Positions 31,894 through 41,056 of a stretch of DNA of 45,755 nucleotides are shown piece by piece. The position numbers and the translations under genes were made by a program. The notes under the pieces are model-generated. The model worked only from the letters and a program-made list of their open reading frames with translations. It was not told the DNA's origin and did no database searches. Location of the stretch: assembly GCA_036839975.1 (NCBI GenBank), contig DAISVU010000012.1, forward strand, positions 1-45,755, read 5' to 3'. Position 1 is the stretch's first letter. Every line of letters begins with the position of its first letter. The DNA is from RGIG7111 sp036839975 (lineage in GTDB: Bacteria; Bacillota; Clostridia; Peptostreptococcales; Anaerovoracaceae).

Positions 31894-31922
31894 ATTATAC
31901 AAAAAACAGAAGCGACTGTCAA
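31894..31922 (-). promoter_or_regulatory. Consensus promoter of the ylxM-ffh operon
   Basis: On the minus strand TTGACA (31917-31922), a 17-bp spacer and TATAAT (31894-31899), both perfect consensus hexamers. The spacer is the T-rich tail of the terminator-like hairpin at 31907-31948, and the -35 box is in its descending arm. Transcription would start about 35 bases before the ylxM ATG. Confidence 0.85.
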
Positions 31923-31948
31923 GCAATAACGCTTGCCAGTCACTTCTG
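31907..31948 (-). terminator. Terminator hairpin overlapping the ylxM promoter
   Basis: Arms CAGAAGTGACTG and CAGTCGCTTCTG (one G-T pair), with inner GCAAGC/GCTTG, then TTTTTTG. It ends the transcript of the EamA/pyr operon, and the same bases form the -35 region of ylxM. Confidence 0.75.
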
Positions 31949-32102
31949 TTCAGTAATTGTGTTTAGGTATGTAACATGCAACGGCCACATAAGCATGCGC
32001 ACTGTGACCTGCTGTTCACTCCATTATAGATATATTATATATTCATAGACTAAAAAAACAGATGCAAAATGTATAAATGGTAATAAAAATGTAATAAACC
32101 GC

Positions 32103-33101
32103 CTAATTAAAGCTGCTTTCTCTGGACGGACGCTGTGAAATAACAATAGCGGTAAACATAACAGCACATCCAATAAATTCCTTTGCAGACATGGTTTCAC
32201 CCAGTACAAGCCAACCTGTCAACAATGCGAATGCAGCTTCCAACGACATAATAAGACATGCTACCGTCGGTTCTGTATGCTTTTGGGCAATTATCTGAAG
32301 CGTATACCCAACTCCCCCTGACATTATGCCAGAATAGCAAAGAGGGAGCCAGCAGTCGAACAGCAACCCGGGATCTGCACTTTCGGTAGCAAACATTATA
32401 GGAATCGAGATTAGCCCCGCCACCAAAAACTGTATCTGAGACAGAGCAACGCCGTTTACTTCAGGAGAAAACCTGTCAATCACAAGTATGTGTATCGCAT
32501 AGCAAAAGGCGCATGCCAGTGTCCACAAATCTCCTTTATTTATTGAAAAGCCATCTTTTATGCATATCAAATAAAGCCCGATAAGAGCTATACCTGCACA
32601 AAACCACAATACCGGTCTTACCGTCCTTCCGATCAGCCTTCCGAGCAACGGCACGATGATAATATAAAAAGCAGTTATAAACCCCGACTTTCCGGAGGTT
32701 GTATATAAAAGTCCTATCTGCTGAAATGAGCTTGCAAAAAACAAAACAATCCCACAGATCAGACCTCCTTTTATAAGCATTCTTTTGTTGCCTTTTTTGC
32801 TTTTGATCTCATGCAGGCTGTTTCCTGCATCATTAAAGTCTTTACTATGAACCTCTGCTCCTGTATATTTCTCTGCTCCCGAATCCGATTTGCTTCGCTT
32901 TGCCATTCGTTCCCCTGCCCTCACAGATACCGTAACAACAGGGGTCAGTACTATTGCTCCAATGATGGATCGTAATCCGTTGAATGTAAACGGGCCGATA
33001 TATTCCATTCCCTGTTTTTGTGCAACAAATGAAGATCCCCATATGAAAGCAACTATAATAAGCACTACGTTTCCTTTTGTTTTTCTGTATCTTATCACCA
33101 T
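32103..33101 (-). CDS. EamA/DMT-family transporter
   Basis: 332 residues from ATG 33101; a longer frame to 33167 overlaps pyrI and is not used. Ten membrane helices in two EamA repeats (IVAFIWGSSFVAQKQGMEYI and LIGLYLICIKDGFSINKGDL mark the halves), with an inserted charged loop after helix 2 (KSDSGAEKYTGAE). DMT exporters move small metabolites. It is the last gene after pyrI, 26 bases on, and before the 31907-31948 terminator, so it may be co-transcribed with the pyr operon; a link to pyrimidines is inference. Confidence 0.88.
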   Translation of the reverse strand: MVIRYRKTKGNVVLIIVAFIWGSSFVAQKQGMEYIGPFTFNGLRSIIGAIVLTPVVTVSVRAGERMAKRSKSDSGAEKYTGAEVHSKDFNDAGNSLHEIKSKKGNKRMLIKGGLICGIVLFFASSFQQIGLLYTTSGKSGFITAFYIIIVPLLGRLIGRTVRPVLWFCAGIALIGLYLICIKDGFSINKGDLWTLACAFCYAIHILVIDRFSPEVNGVALSQIQFLVAGLISIPIMFATESADPGLLFDCWLPLCYSGIMSGGVGYTLQIIAQKHTEPTVACLIMSLEAAFALLTGWLVLGETMSAKEFIGCAVMFTAIVISQRPSRESSFN

Positions 33102-33127
33102 GTAACTTTCTTTGCCCTCAACATTTT

Positions 33128-33553
33128 TTATCCCCTTTCTTTGTGTTCGGCATCGCAGTAAACACATCTGTATATGCGTTTTTCGGGATCAACAAGTCTG
33201 AACCTGTGCACTATCTCCTGTTCGATCGAAGTAATACATCTTGGATTTTTACACTTTATTATATCGGAAACCTCCTGAGGAAGCGCAAGATGCTTTTTTT
33301 CAAACAACTCCCCGTTTTTTACAAGATTTACCGTTATATTTGGATCAATGTATCCCAAAACATCAAGATTTATATCGATGTCTTCATCAATCTTTATTAT
33401 ATCCTTTTTACCGTATTTTTCACTTGCAACATTTTGTATCACAGCCACGCTGCATGTCAGCTTATCCAGTCTCAGATATTGATAGATATCCATGCTCTTT
33501 CCGGCCTGTATGTGGTCTATTACAATTCCGTTGTTTACACCATCTACATTCAT
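33128..33553 (-). CDS. pyrI: Aspartate carbamoyltransferase regulatory chain PyrI
   Basis: 141 residues. The allosteric domain (about 1-95) and the C-terminal zinc domain (about 100-140) with four cysteines (CKNPRC and CVYC) are present, the fold that holds the catalytic chain trimers together. It makes ATCase respond to CTP and ATP. Overlaps pyrB by 4 bases (ATGA), and AAGAAGGTG is before its ATG. The complete zinc site suggests it is functional. Confidence 0.95.
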   Translation of the reverse strand: MNVDGVNNGIVIDHIQAGKSMDIYQYLRLDKLTCSVAVIQNVASEKYGKKDIIKIDEDIDINLDVLGYIDPNITVNLVKNGELFEKKHLALPQEVSDIIKCKNPRCITSIEQEIVHRFRLVDPEKRIYRCVYCDAEHKERG

Positions 33554-34491
33554 TTATTCACACCTTCTTTCGTCATGCCCAGAAGTGTAAGGATAAGTGC
33601 CATCCTAATATACTTCCCGCATAACACCTGTCTGAAATAGCAGGCTCTCGGATCGTCATCCACAGCTATAGAGATTTCATTTACTCTTGGAAGCGGGTGA
33701 AGGATAGAAAGATCATCTTTAGCAGTCTTCAATTTTTCCACATCGAGGATGTAACTGTCCTTCAATCTGATATAATCCTCTTCATTGAAGAATCTTTCCC
33801 TTTGTACTCTTGTCATATACAGGATATCCAATTCGGGCATTACTTCCTCCATGCGCTCCACTTCCTTCCATTCGACGCCCGCATTTCTCAGATCATCCCT
33901 TATATACTCCGGCACTTTTAATTCCTCCGGCGATATAAGCACGAATTTTATATTCTCATATCTTAAAAGGGCTGATATCAGCGAATGTACAGTCCTTCCA
34001 AACTGTAAATCACCGCAGAGACCTATAGTGAAATTTTTTATGCCATGTCTTTCTCTTCTGATCGTCAAAAGATCTGTAAGTGTCTGTGTCGGGTGGTAAT
34101 GTCCACCATCACCCGCATTTATTATAAGCACCACAGTCCTTGCCGCCGCGACTGTCGGAGCCCCTTCTTTAGGATGTCTCATGGCAATTATATCCGCATA
34201 GCACCCGACCGTGCTTATTGTATCAGTTAAACTTTCTCCCTTAGCTGCAGAAGATGAATCAGCACTGGAAAATCCGAGTACATTTCCACCGAGTTCCATC
34301 ATAGCCGCCTCGAAAGACAGCCGTGTCCTAGTGCTTGGTTCAAAGAAAAGCGTAGCTAGCTTTTTCCCTTTGCATGCATTTGCATATTTTGCAGGGTTAT
34401 CTATTATATCATCGGCAAGATCCATAAGGTCATCTAATTCTTCTACCGTCATATCTGTTATATTTATAACATTTTTGATATCTTTTCCCAA
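33550..34491 (-). CDS. pyrB: Aspartate carbamoyltransferase catalytic chain PyrB
   Basis: 313 residues. Carbamoyl-phosphate motif FEPSTRTRLSFEAAM, and the 240s-type LHPLPRVNEIS near the end of the protein, as in ATCases. It condenses carbamoyl phosphate with aspartate, the first committed step of pyrimidine synthesis. With PyrI it forms the regulated holoenzyme. It lies between pyrE and pyrI, overlapping pyrI by 4 bases. Confidence 0.97.
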   Translation of the reverse strand: MGKDIKNVINITDMTVEELDDLMDLADDIIDNPAKYANACKGKKLATLFFEPSTRTRLSFEAAMMELGGNVLGFSSADSSSAAKGESLTDTISTVGCYADIIAMRHPKEGAPTVAAARTVVLIINAGDGGHYHPTQTLTDLLTIRRERHGIKNFTIGLCGDLQFGRTVHSLISALLRYENIKFVLISPEELKVPEYIRDDLRNAGVEWKEVERMEEVMPELDILYMTRVQRERFFNEEDYIRLKDSYILDVEKLKTAKDDLSILHPLPRVNEISIAVDDDPRACYFRQVLCGKYIRMALILTLLGMTKEGVNK

Positions 34492-34551
34492 TGTTCCTGC
34501 TCCTTTCTTTATATCTTGTTTATACGGCTATTGCTGCCGTATATTTTCAAA

Positions 34552-35181
34552 TTACTTCATCCAGCTTTCATCGGATGGATTATCCCTGAATTTCAATAGC
34601 TTTTCTTTCTCTTCAGGCTCTATATAGCCTTCGCATGCAGCCACATCCACCAGGGTATCAAAATCGCTCAGCTCGATACTTTCTATATGCGCTTCAGCCA
34701 TCCTGTCGGTTCCCTTTTTCATTCCGTACGTAAATATGCTGATTATGCCGAGTACGTCAGCTCCTGCATCCCTCAGAGCCTGTACAGTATCAAGAACCGA
34801 TCCGCCCGTTGATATGAGATCTTCCACTACGACCACTTTCTGACCCGGTTCAAGCCTGCCTTCTATCCGTTTTGTCCTTCCGTGACTCTTGGCAGAACCT
34901 CTTACATAACCCATTGGAAGCCCCAGTATATGCCCTGCTATTGCAGCATGAGCTATGCCCGCCGTGCTGGTTCCCATGAGGACTTCACACGCAGGATAAT
35001 TCTCTCTTATTTTATCTGCAATCGCATTTTCAACTATCGTTCTTGTAGCAGGTGACGTAAGTATCAGTCTGTTGTCACAGTATATCGGACTTTTTATCCC
35101 GCTTGTCCATGTAAACGGCTCGTTAGGTTTTAAAAATACCGCTTTTATTTTCAGCAATTCCTTTGCAATCGTCTTTTTCAT
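34552..35181 (-). CDS. pyrE: Orotate phosphoribosyltransferase PyrE
   Basis: 209 residues. PRPP motif VVVVEDLISTGGSVLDTVQA (about 115-134) and family N-terminus FLKPNEPFTWTSGIKSPIYC. It joins orotate and PRPP to make OMP. It lies between pyrF and pyrB; the 60-base gap before pyrB holds no gene or clear terminator. Confidence 0.96.
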   Translation of the reverse strand: MKKTIAKELLKIKAVFLKPNEPFTWTSGIKSPIYCDNRLILTSPATRTIVENAIADKIRENYPACEVLMGTSTAGIAHAAIAGHILGLPMGYVRGSAKSHGRTKRIEGRLEPGQKVVVVEDLISTGGSVLDTVQALRDAGADVLGIISIFTYGMKKGTDRMAEAHIESIELSDFDTLVDVAACEGYIEPEEKEKLLKFRDNPSDESWMK

Positions 35182-35206
35182 TTAACATCCTGTCTGGTCA
35201 TACAAT

Positions 35207-35908
35207 TTATTTCCGCAGAAAATCTTTCACACAGCGTTTATATGCTGCAACAGGCTCAGCCGCATGAATAATTGACCTTCCTACAACAATATAATCAGCT
35301 CCGATCTGTCTGGCTTCAGCCGGTGTAGTAACCCGCGACTGATCACCACGGTCATCTTCAGCAAACCTTACGCCCGGTGTTACAGTGATAAAATTATTTC
35401 CGCATACAGCATGAATATCGGCAGCCTCAAGCGGCGAACATACAACTCCATCAAGACCTGCTTTCTTGGCATTTGCCGCATATCTTACGACTACATCTCC
35501 AATATTGTCTTTGATAAGTATTTCATCTTCCATTCTCTGCTGGTCGGTAGATGTAAGTTGCGTCACCGCAAGCAAAAGCGGTCTTTTGTCACCCTTTGTC
35601 GCAATGCCCTTGACAGCCGCTTCCATCATCCTTATAGTACCGGCAGCATGGATATTTGTCATATCGATATCAAGTTCCGCAAGATTTTTCATAGCCTTTT
35701 CAACAGTGGCCGGTATGTCATGGGCCTTAAGATCTAAAAATATTTTGTGCCCGCGTTTTTTTATTTCCCTGACTATATCAGGCCCTTCTCCGTAAAAAAG
35801 TTCCATGCCGATCTTAACATAAGGTTTTTCATATTCGAATATATCCAGAAAATCAAACACAGTTTTTTTGTCCGGAAAATCCAGAGCTATTATAACGTCT
35901 TTTTCCAT
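35207..35908 (-). CDS. pyrF: Orotidine 5'-phosphate decarboxylase PyrF
   Basis: 233 residues, subfamily 1. Active-site block LDLKAHDIPATVEKAM contains the DxKxxD charge network, and the phosphate-binding end TPAEARQIGADYIVVGRSI is intact. It decarboxylates OMP to UMP. It lies between pyrD and pyrE on the same transcript. Confidence 0.96.
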   Translation of the reverse strand: MEKDVIIALDFPDKKTVFDFLDIFEYEKPYVKIGMELFYGEGPDIVREIKKRGHKIFLDLKAHDIPATVEKAMKNLAELDIDMTNIHAAGTIRMMEAAVKGIATKGDKRPLLLAVTQLTSTDQQRMEDEILIKDNIGDVVVRYAANAKKAGLDGVVCSPLEAADIHAVCGNNFITVTPGVRFAEDDRGDQSRVTTPAEARQIGADYIVVGRSIIHAAEPVAAYKRCVKDFLRK

Positions 35909-35966
35909 AAATTCAACCCGCCCTTCTGTTTATCTGTCCGTTTGTTTTCATTTCTGCACATCTGAT

Positions 35967-36878
35967 TTACTTTACACATCCGCGTATTTCCTCCAATGTA
36001 TTTATTCCGTTTTTTTCCAGCAGTTTCGGGAGTTCAGCAATTATGTCTCTGCATACGAACGGGTCAATGAGATTTGCGGCGCCGATCTGCACAGCGGTTG
36101 CACCCGCCATTATCATTTCCAGCACATCTTCTGCATTTTCAATTCCGCCGATGCCGATTATCGGTATATTAACTGCTTGTGCAACTTGATATACCATTCT
36201 AACTGCAACAGGGAATACAGCAGGTCCTGAAAATCCTCCCATCGTGTTTGCCAGGACAGGCTTTCTGCTGTTTATATCTATTCGCATTCCAAGCAGAGTA
36301 TTAATGAGGCTGAGGCCATCCGCACCGGCTTCCTCACATGCCAACGCTATCGATGCTATATCTGTCACATTGGGACTCAGTTTGATATAAACCGGTTTAT
36401 CAACAGCTTTCTTCACAGCTGCACTAACAGATGCCGCCGTTTCAGCTGATGTGCCGAAAGCCATGCCTCCGTCATGTACATTAGGACAGCTGACGTTGAC
36501 CTCAATTATGCCTACCTCTTCGACGCTATCCATAGCTTCGGCACACTTTACGTATTCATCTAACGAAAATCCGCTGATATTTGCAATCACGGGTTTCTTA
36601 AACACCTTGGCCAATTCAGGAATTTCTTTGTTTATTACCTCATAAAGTCCGGGGTTTTGAAGTCCGACTGAATTAAGCATACCCCCCCTGCATTCGGCTA
36701 TCCTCGGAAGCGGATTGCCGAACCTCGGTTTAAGAGTAGTTCCTTTGAGCACCGCCGATCCCAACAGATTTATGTCATAAAGCTCCGAAAACTCCCGACC
36801 GAATCCAAATGTACCGCTTGCCGGTATAACAGGATTATCAAGTGTAATTCCGCTTAAATTCACTCTTGTATCTACCAT
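35967..36878 (-). CDS. pyrD: Dihydroorotate dehydrogenase catalytic subunit PyrD (class 1B)
   Basis: 303 residues. Catalytic Cys in NVSCPNVHDGG marks the class 1 family, and the neighbour pyrK makes it NAD-dependent class 1B. FMN contacts are in SGFSLDEYVKCAEA, KLSPNVT and IGIGGIENAEDVLEMIMAGA. It oxidises dihydroorotate to orotate. It overlaps pyrK by 7 bases. Confidence 0.96.
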   Translation of the reverse strand: MVDTRVNLSGITLDNPVIPASGTFGFGREFSELYDINLLGSAVLKGTTLKPRFGNPLPRIAECRGGMLNSVGLQNPGLYEVINKEIPELAKVFKKPVIANISGFSLDEYVKCAEAMDSVEEVGIIEVNVSCPNVHDGGMAFGTSAETAASVSAAVKKAVDKPVYIKLSPNVTDIASIALACEEAGADGLSLINTLLGMRIDINSRKPVLANTMGGFSGPAVFPVAVRMVYQVAQAVNIPIIGIGGIENAEDVLEMIMAGATAVQIGAANLIDPFVCRDIIAELPKLLEKNGINTLEEIRGCVK

Positions 36879-37603
36879 ATTATTTCCTCTTTTTCAAATA
36901 CGGGGCCATCTTTGCATATCCTCACGACTCCGCTTTTCATCTGCCTGCTGCAGCCGAAGCAAACCCCATATCCACATGCCATGCGCGCCTCAAAACTGTA
37001 TTGGCCGTCATCTGTAAACTGACTCACCGTCTTAAGCATTGCCTCAGGACCGCAGCCGAAAGCATAATCAAATTCTTTAGGTTCAATCATATCTGTCACA
37101 TTTCCCTTAATACCTGCTGAACCATCACTTGTTGCAATTGCAGTATTACAGCCGAGAGCTTCAAATCTATCCCTCAATATCACCTCATCCTCTGAACCGA
37201 ATCCCAGTAATGCTGCAGGTACGATCCCATTTTCAGCTATCAATGCTTTTGCTACACCATACATTGGTGCTGCTCCTGAACCTCCCCCTATTACAGCAAC
37301 TCTGCCTTTTGCCTTTCTCACATCAAAACCGTTCCCCGCGGCACAAAGCACATCCAGCTTCGCGCCAGCTGAAAGCTCTGTCATCTTCTCTGTGCCCGCA
37401 CCGCGCAGTTTATATATTATGGTCAGCTTTTCATTTTCACACTCGCTTATAGACATTGGCCTTCGCAGATAAAATCCATCGATTTTTATGTTTATGAACT
37501 GTCCCGGCATTTTTACATCGCTCACATCACCTGAAAGCACCATCTCAAATGTCCTTCGTGCGATCCTTATGTTTTTTTCTATCTTCAATGTTACTTTTTT
37601 CAT
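36872..37603 (-). CDS. pyrK: Dihydroorotate dehydrogenase electron-transfer subunit PyrK
   Basis: 243 residues. An FAD-binding ferredoxin-reductase-like half (YLRRPMSISECEN), an NAD half (VAVIGGGSGAAPMYGVAKAL), and a C-terminal [2Fe-2S] site with four cysteines (CGYGVCFGC, then C in VRICKDG). It passes electrons from dihydroorotate via PyrD to NAD+. Overlaps pyrC by 4 bases and pyrD by 7. Confidence 0.95.
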   Translation of the reverse strand: MKKVTLKIEKNIRIARRTFEMVLSGDVSDVKMPGQFINIKIDGFYLRRPMSISECENEKLTIIYKLRGAGTEKMTELSAGAKLDVLCAAGNGFDVRKAKGRVAVIGGGSGAAPMYGVAKALIAENGIVPAALLGFGSEDEVILRDRFEALGCNTAIATSDGSAGIKGNVTDMIEPKEFDYAFGCGPEAMLKTVSQFTDDGQYSFEARMACGYGVCFGCSRQMKSGVVRICKDGPVFEKEEIIW

Positions 37604-38913
37604 GTTGCTTCCTTATATGCCCGATTACTGTGTTTGATATTGTCTGTGATATCCCATACGATTTTACCGTTAACGATGTTCATTATGCACCTTCCAACTG
37701 CATTCATACCTTCAAACGGAGTACTTCTTCCCTTAGTATGAAAAAGCCCCGGATCGATCACGTATTCAAATTCCGGATCTATCACTGCAATGTCAGCCGT
37801 TTCACATTCTCTGATATCACAGTCCTTTAGATTAAAACGCTTTCTCGGAGCTACCGCCATGAGTTCTATCAGCTTTTCAATGCTTAACACACCCTTCAGC
37901 ACAAGCTTCGCATTCAATATCGGAAATGCCGTTTCAAGACCCACCACCCCGAAAGCGCTGTTCTCAAGACCCTTATTTTTTTCATATACTGCGTGCGGTG
38001 CGTGATCTGTCGCTATCATATCCACTGTACCGTCAATAAGTCCTTTTATAAGAGCTTCACGATCATCAATCCCCCTGATAGGCGGGTTCATCTTGAATCG
38101 CCCGGTCTCCTTAAGTTCATTGTCCGAAAACACCAAATAGTGCGGCGCCGTCTCACATGTAACATCTATTCCGGCTTTTTTTGCTTGCCGTATTATCTCC
38201 ACGGACTCCTTAGTCGACACGTGACACACATGATATGAACATCCTGTTTTTTTGCAAAGCGCTATATCTCTTTCGACCTGCTTCCACTCACTTTCGGAAT
38301 TTATACCCCTGTGACCGTTTTCCCGCGCGTATTTCCCTTTATTTATATATCCGTCATCAAGAAGGCTCTCATCCTCGCAATGTGCAGATATCACCTTGCC
38401 CAGTTTTGCTGCCTTTATCATGGCTTCTTCCATAAGCTCTCCCGTCTGCACACCCTTGCCGTCATCCGAAAAGCCGCATACATACGGGGCCATTGTTTCC
38501 ATATCTGAAAGTTCGCCTGCTCCCGACTGGTTGGAAGTTATAGCTCCAAAAGGATAAACTTTGATACATGCATCTTTTTTTATAATATCAAGCTGTACCT
38601 TTAAACTGTCGATATCCACCGGCGGCGGATCGAGATTCGGCATAGAACAAACCGCGCTGTAGCCGGAGCTTGCAGCTGCCATTGTTCCGGTTCTTATGGT
38701 TTCTTTATGAAAAAAACCGGGTTCACGTAAATGTACGTGCACATCTACAAAACCCGGAATAACCATCATTCCTTTGCAATCGATCTCACGATCGAACACT
38801 GCATCGGAAGGTATTGAACCAAATTTAAAAACTTCACCATTTATTATGGCAATATCCTCATTTTCAAAAATTCCTTCTTTAAAAACGTTACCGCCTTTCA
38901 GCAAAATATCCAT
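37600..38913 (-). CDS. pyrC: Dihydroorotase PyrC
   Basis: 437 residues from ATG 38913, supported by GGGGAG 8 nt upstream; an upstream in-frame ATG at 38946 is less likely. Metal motif DVHVHLREPGF, later HCEDESLLD, HVSTKESV and IATDHAPHAVYEK (DxH/Asp base). It closes carbamoyl aspartate to dihydroorotate. First gene of the pyrCKDFEBI transcript. Confidence 0.96.
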   Translation of the reverse strand: MDILLKGGNVFKEGIFENEDIAIINGEVFKFGSIPSDAVFDREIDCKGMMVIPGFVDVHVHLREPGFFHKETIRTGTMAAASSGYSAVCSMPNLDPPPVDIDSLKVQLDIIKKDACIKVYPFGAITSNQSGAGELSDMETMAPYVCGFSDDGKGVQTGELMEEAMIKAAKLGKVISAHCEDESLLDDGYINKGKYARENGHRGINSESEWKQVERDIALCKKTGCSYHVCHVSTKESVEIIRQAKKAGIDVTCETAPHYLVFSDNELKETGRFKMNPPIRGIDDREALIKGLIDGTVDMIATDHAPHAVYEKNKGLENSAFGVVGLETAFPILNAKLVLKGVLSIEKLIELMAVAPRKRFNLKDCDIRECETADIAVIDPEFEYVIDPGLFHTKGRSTPFEGMNAVGRCIMNIVNGKIVWDITDNIKHSNRAYKEAT

Positions 38914-38953
38914 AAGCACAACTCCCCTTAAATAAATCTGCTTCAATCAGTAT

Positions 38954-38959
38954 ATTATA
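38954..38959 (-). promoter_or_regulatory. -10 box of the pyr operon promoter (weak -35)
   Basis: TATAAT on the minus strand 41 bases before the pyrC ATG, without a good -35 box at 16-18 bp. I found no PyrR-type attenuator between this box and pyrC. Confidence 0.4.
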
Positions 38960-39046
38960 CACTAAAATTGTTTTAAACGACCTTGTAAAGGCTGTTTTTC
39001 CCTGAAAGCATTTCTGTTTCGGATTTGCGCTCGGCGACAGATAACA

Positions 39047-40027
39047 CTAACATATCCTTGGAAGTCCTTCGCCATAAAGCACATCAAGAACTCTGCTGGC
39101 CCCCAGGTGTGTAATGACATATGTTCCGTTTCCTTCACTGATCTTTCCGATTACAGCAGCATTTTTCCCGTGTTCCGCAGTATGCATAATCTTTACTGTC
39201 TTTTCAGCATATTTTTCGGGTACAACAACTATCATCTTTCCTTCGTTTCCCATGTACATGGGGTCCAGCCCAAGAATATCCGCAAACCCCTTGACCTCTT
39301 CATCAAGCGGCACAGCATCTTCTTTTATATCTATTCTGCAGCCTGAAGTATTCGCAATCTCATTTAATATGGTACCGAGACCGCCTCTAGTAACATCCCT
39401 CATCGTATGTACTTCTATCCCGTTTTCAAAGAGCGCATCGGTTATATCGGCAAGGCACCCGCAATCGCTTTTAATATCATTTTCAATCCCCATCCTCGCG
39501 CTCAATATGCACGCATGATGATCTCCAAGAGTACCTGAAACTACAATAACATCGCCGGGCCTGCTCCCTGACGCCGTTATCGTTCTTCCTTCAGGAACCC
39601 TTCCTATGCCGGTCGTATTTATATACATACCTCCGGTCCCTTCTACGACCTTGGTGTCTCCTGCCACTATACACACTCCGGCATCCCTGGCTTGTTTCGC
39701 CATGGATTTAACGCATCTTTCAAGTATCTCGGTATCAAGACCTTCCTCGAGAATGAATCCGCATGTAAGATACTCAGGGACCGCACCCATCATAAGCAAA
39801 TCATTTACGGTACCGCAAACGCAGAGTTTCCCAATGTTTCCGCCTTTGAATTCAAGGGGGGTTATCACAAACGAGTCTGTACTCACAGCAATCCTTTCGC
39901 CGGCTTCAACGACTGCCGCATCCTCCATTTTATTCAATATTTCATTTTTAAAGTGTTTTGCAAAGATATCAGCCATCAATTCCTGTGATGATCTTCCTCC
40001 GCTTCCATGTGCCATTGTTATTTTCAT
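39047..40027 (-). CDS. hypE: Hydrogenase maturation factor HypE
   Basis: 326 residues. Start MAHGSGGRSSQELMADIF, ATP-binding blocks such as IVAGDTKVVEG and HTMRDVTRGGLGTILNEIAN, and the family C-terminal PRIC whose Cys carries the thiocarbamoyl that becomes the cyanide ligand. It works with HypF. It is the last gene of the hyp cluster, separated from hypD by the 296-residue unknown gene. Confidence 0.97.
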   Translation of the reverse strand: MKITMAHGSGGRSSQELMADIFAKHFKNEILNKMEDAAVVEAGERIAVSTDSFVITPLEFKGGNIGKLCVCGTVNDLLMMGAVPEYLTCGFILEEGLDTEILERCVKSMAKQARDAGVCIVAGDTKVVEGTGGMYINTTGIGRVPEGRTITASGSRPGDVIVVSGTLGDHHACILSARMGIENDIKSDCGCLADITDALFENGIEVHTMRDVTRGGLGTILNEIANTSGCRIDIKEDAVPLDEEVKGFADILGLDPMYMGNEGKMIVVVPEKYAEKTVKIMHTAEHGKNAAVIGKISEGNGTYVITHLGASRVLDVLYGEGLPRIC

Positions 40028-40119
40028 TCTACTTCTTCTCTATCTTTTTTTCTATACGCATAATGCATATACGCAATTATGCATTCTCCTGTATTTTAAA
40101 TTGTAAAGTATACTTATTT

Positions 40120-41010
40120 TTAAGGCAGTTCCGTATCGGAACTGTTCCAAATAACATTGCCTTTTGCATCTATTACTGTATCAAGCACCGGTGTGGTATT
40201 GTAATCGTAATTTCCCGTACTCGTATCACCTGATGCAGTAACTGCATACTCATACGTATATCCGTCTTCACCGTAAACTCTGATAAGCATCTCAACCTTT
40301 CTGTTCACTTTTGTATTTCTTGTCTTTATATCAACTCTCTTATCTATTGATACCGTAGTGCCTGTAGTTTTTATATTTTTAGTATAAAGATCATGTCTGC
40401 CCTGTCTTACTACAAATTCCATATTTTTTATAGACGATACGCCGCTCTTCAAACTTGCGGCAAGATTGATATCACCCGCATATATATTTTGATCCCCCTT
40501 GTTTTCCACAGTTACTCTGGCTTCGGATTTTTCAGAGTCCAGAGGTCCATATATCGGATCCACCACACCTATGAGTACTTCTGACTTTGTGCTTGTACCG
40601 TCTGTTATGAATACAGTAATATCCTGCTGTGCGAAGCTGTCGGTATCACATGTTCGTTCAAATGTGTTTTCATTGATCTGTTTCAGATCAAATGATTTGT
40701 TGTTGATTTTAATCGAAACTCTCGTACTTTTTGAATATTCAGAAGGTATAACAGATACAGTCACATCGTGCCCACCGTTGGCTTTGATCTTCTGGCTGGT
40801 TGTCACAGTATATGTTGAAAGCAGTTTTGAACTGCTCTGACTGGTCTCTGCAGATGATGCCGTGCTGCTACTTACCAGCGCCGCCTTCGCGATCTGCTGC
40901 TGAAGGGATGTAAGAGTATTATTTATTTTAAGAAGCTGCCACGATACCAAAGCCAGCATCAAAATCAATATAGAAATAATAATTATCAGTGGGACATTTC
41001 TTTTATACAT
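40120..41010 (-). CDS. Membrane-anchored extracytoplasmic protein of unknown function
   Basis: 296 residues, not recognised. A start of MYKRNVPLI, one membrane helix (about 8-28), a short coiled coil (KINNTLTSLQQQIAKAA), a Ser/Thr linker (about 46-62), then about 230 residues rich in beta strands with many Thr, Val and Ile (SVIPSEYSKSTRVSIKINNK, VTVENKGDQNIYAGDINLAA). No catalytic motif is evident. It lies inside the hyp cluster between hypD (46 bases before) and hypE (about 92 after), on the same strand. Possibly a hitch-hiking surface protein rather than a maturation factor. Confidence 0.75.
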   Translation of the reverse strand: MYKRNVPLIIIISILILMLALVSWQLLKINNTLTSLQQQIAKAALVSSSTASSAETSQSSSKLLSTYTVTTSQKIKANGGHDVTVSVIPSEYSKSTRVSIKINNKSFDLKQINENTFERTCDTDSFAQQDITVFITDGTSTKSEVLIGVVDPIYGPLDSEKSEARVTVENKGDQNIYAGDINLAASLKSGVSSIKNMEFVVRQGRHDLYTKNIKTTGTTVSIDKRVDIKTRNTKVNRKVEMLIRVYGEDGYTYEYAVTASGDTSTGNYDYNTTPVLDTVIDAKGNVIWNSSDTELP

Positions 41011-41056
41011 ATATCCACGCTCCTATTTTATTCGCAACAAATTCTTTATAAAAAAG

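Noticed and set aside
31851..31943. Longer N-terminus of YlxM
   Set aside because: It would run through the consensus promoter and has no ribosome site; ATG 31850 has GGAGG at good distance.
38914..39046. PyrR attenuator or riboswitch before pyrC
   Set aside because: No terminator/antiterminator pair or PyrR-binding loop was found in the short leader.
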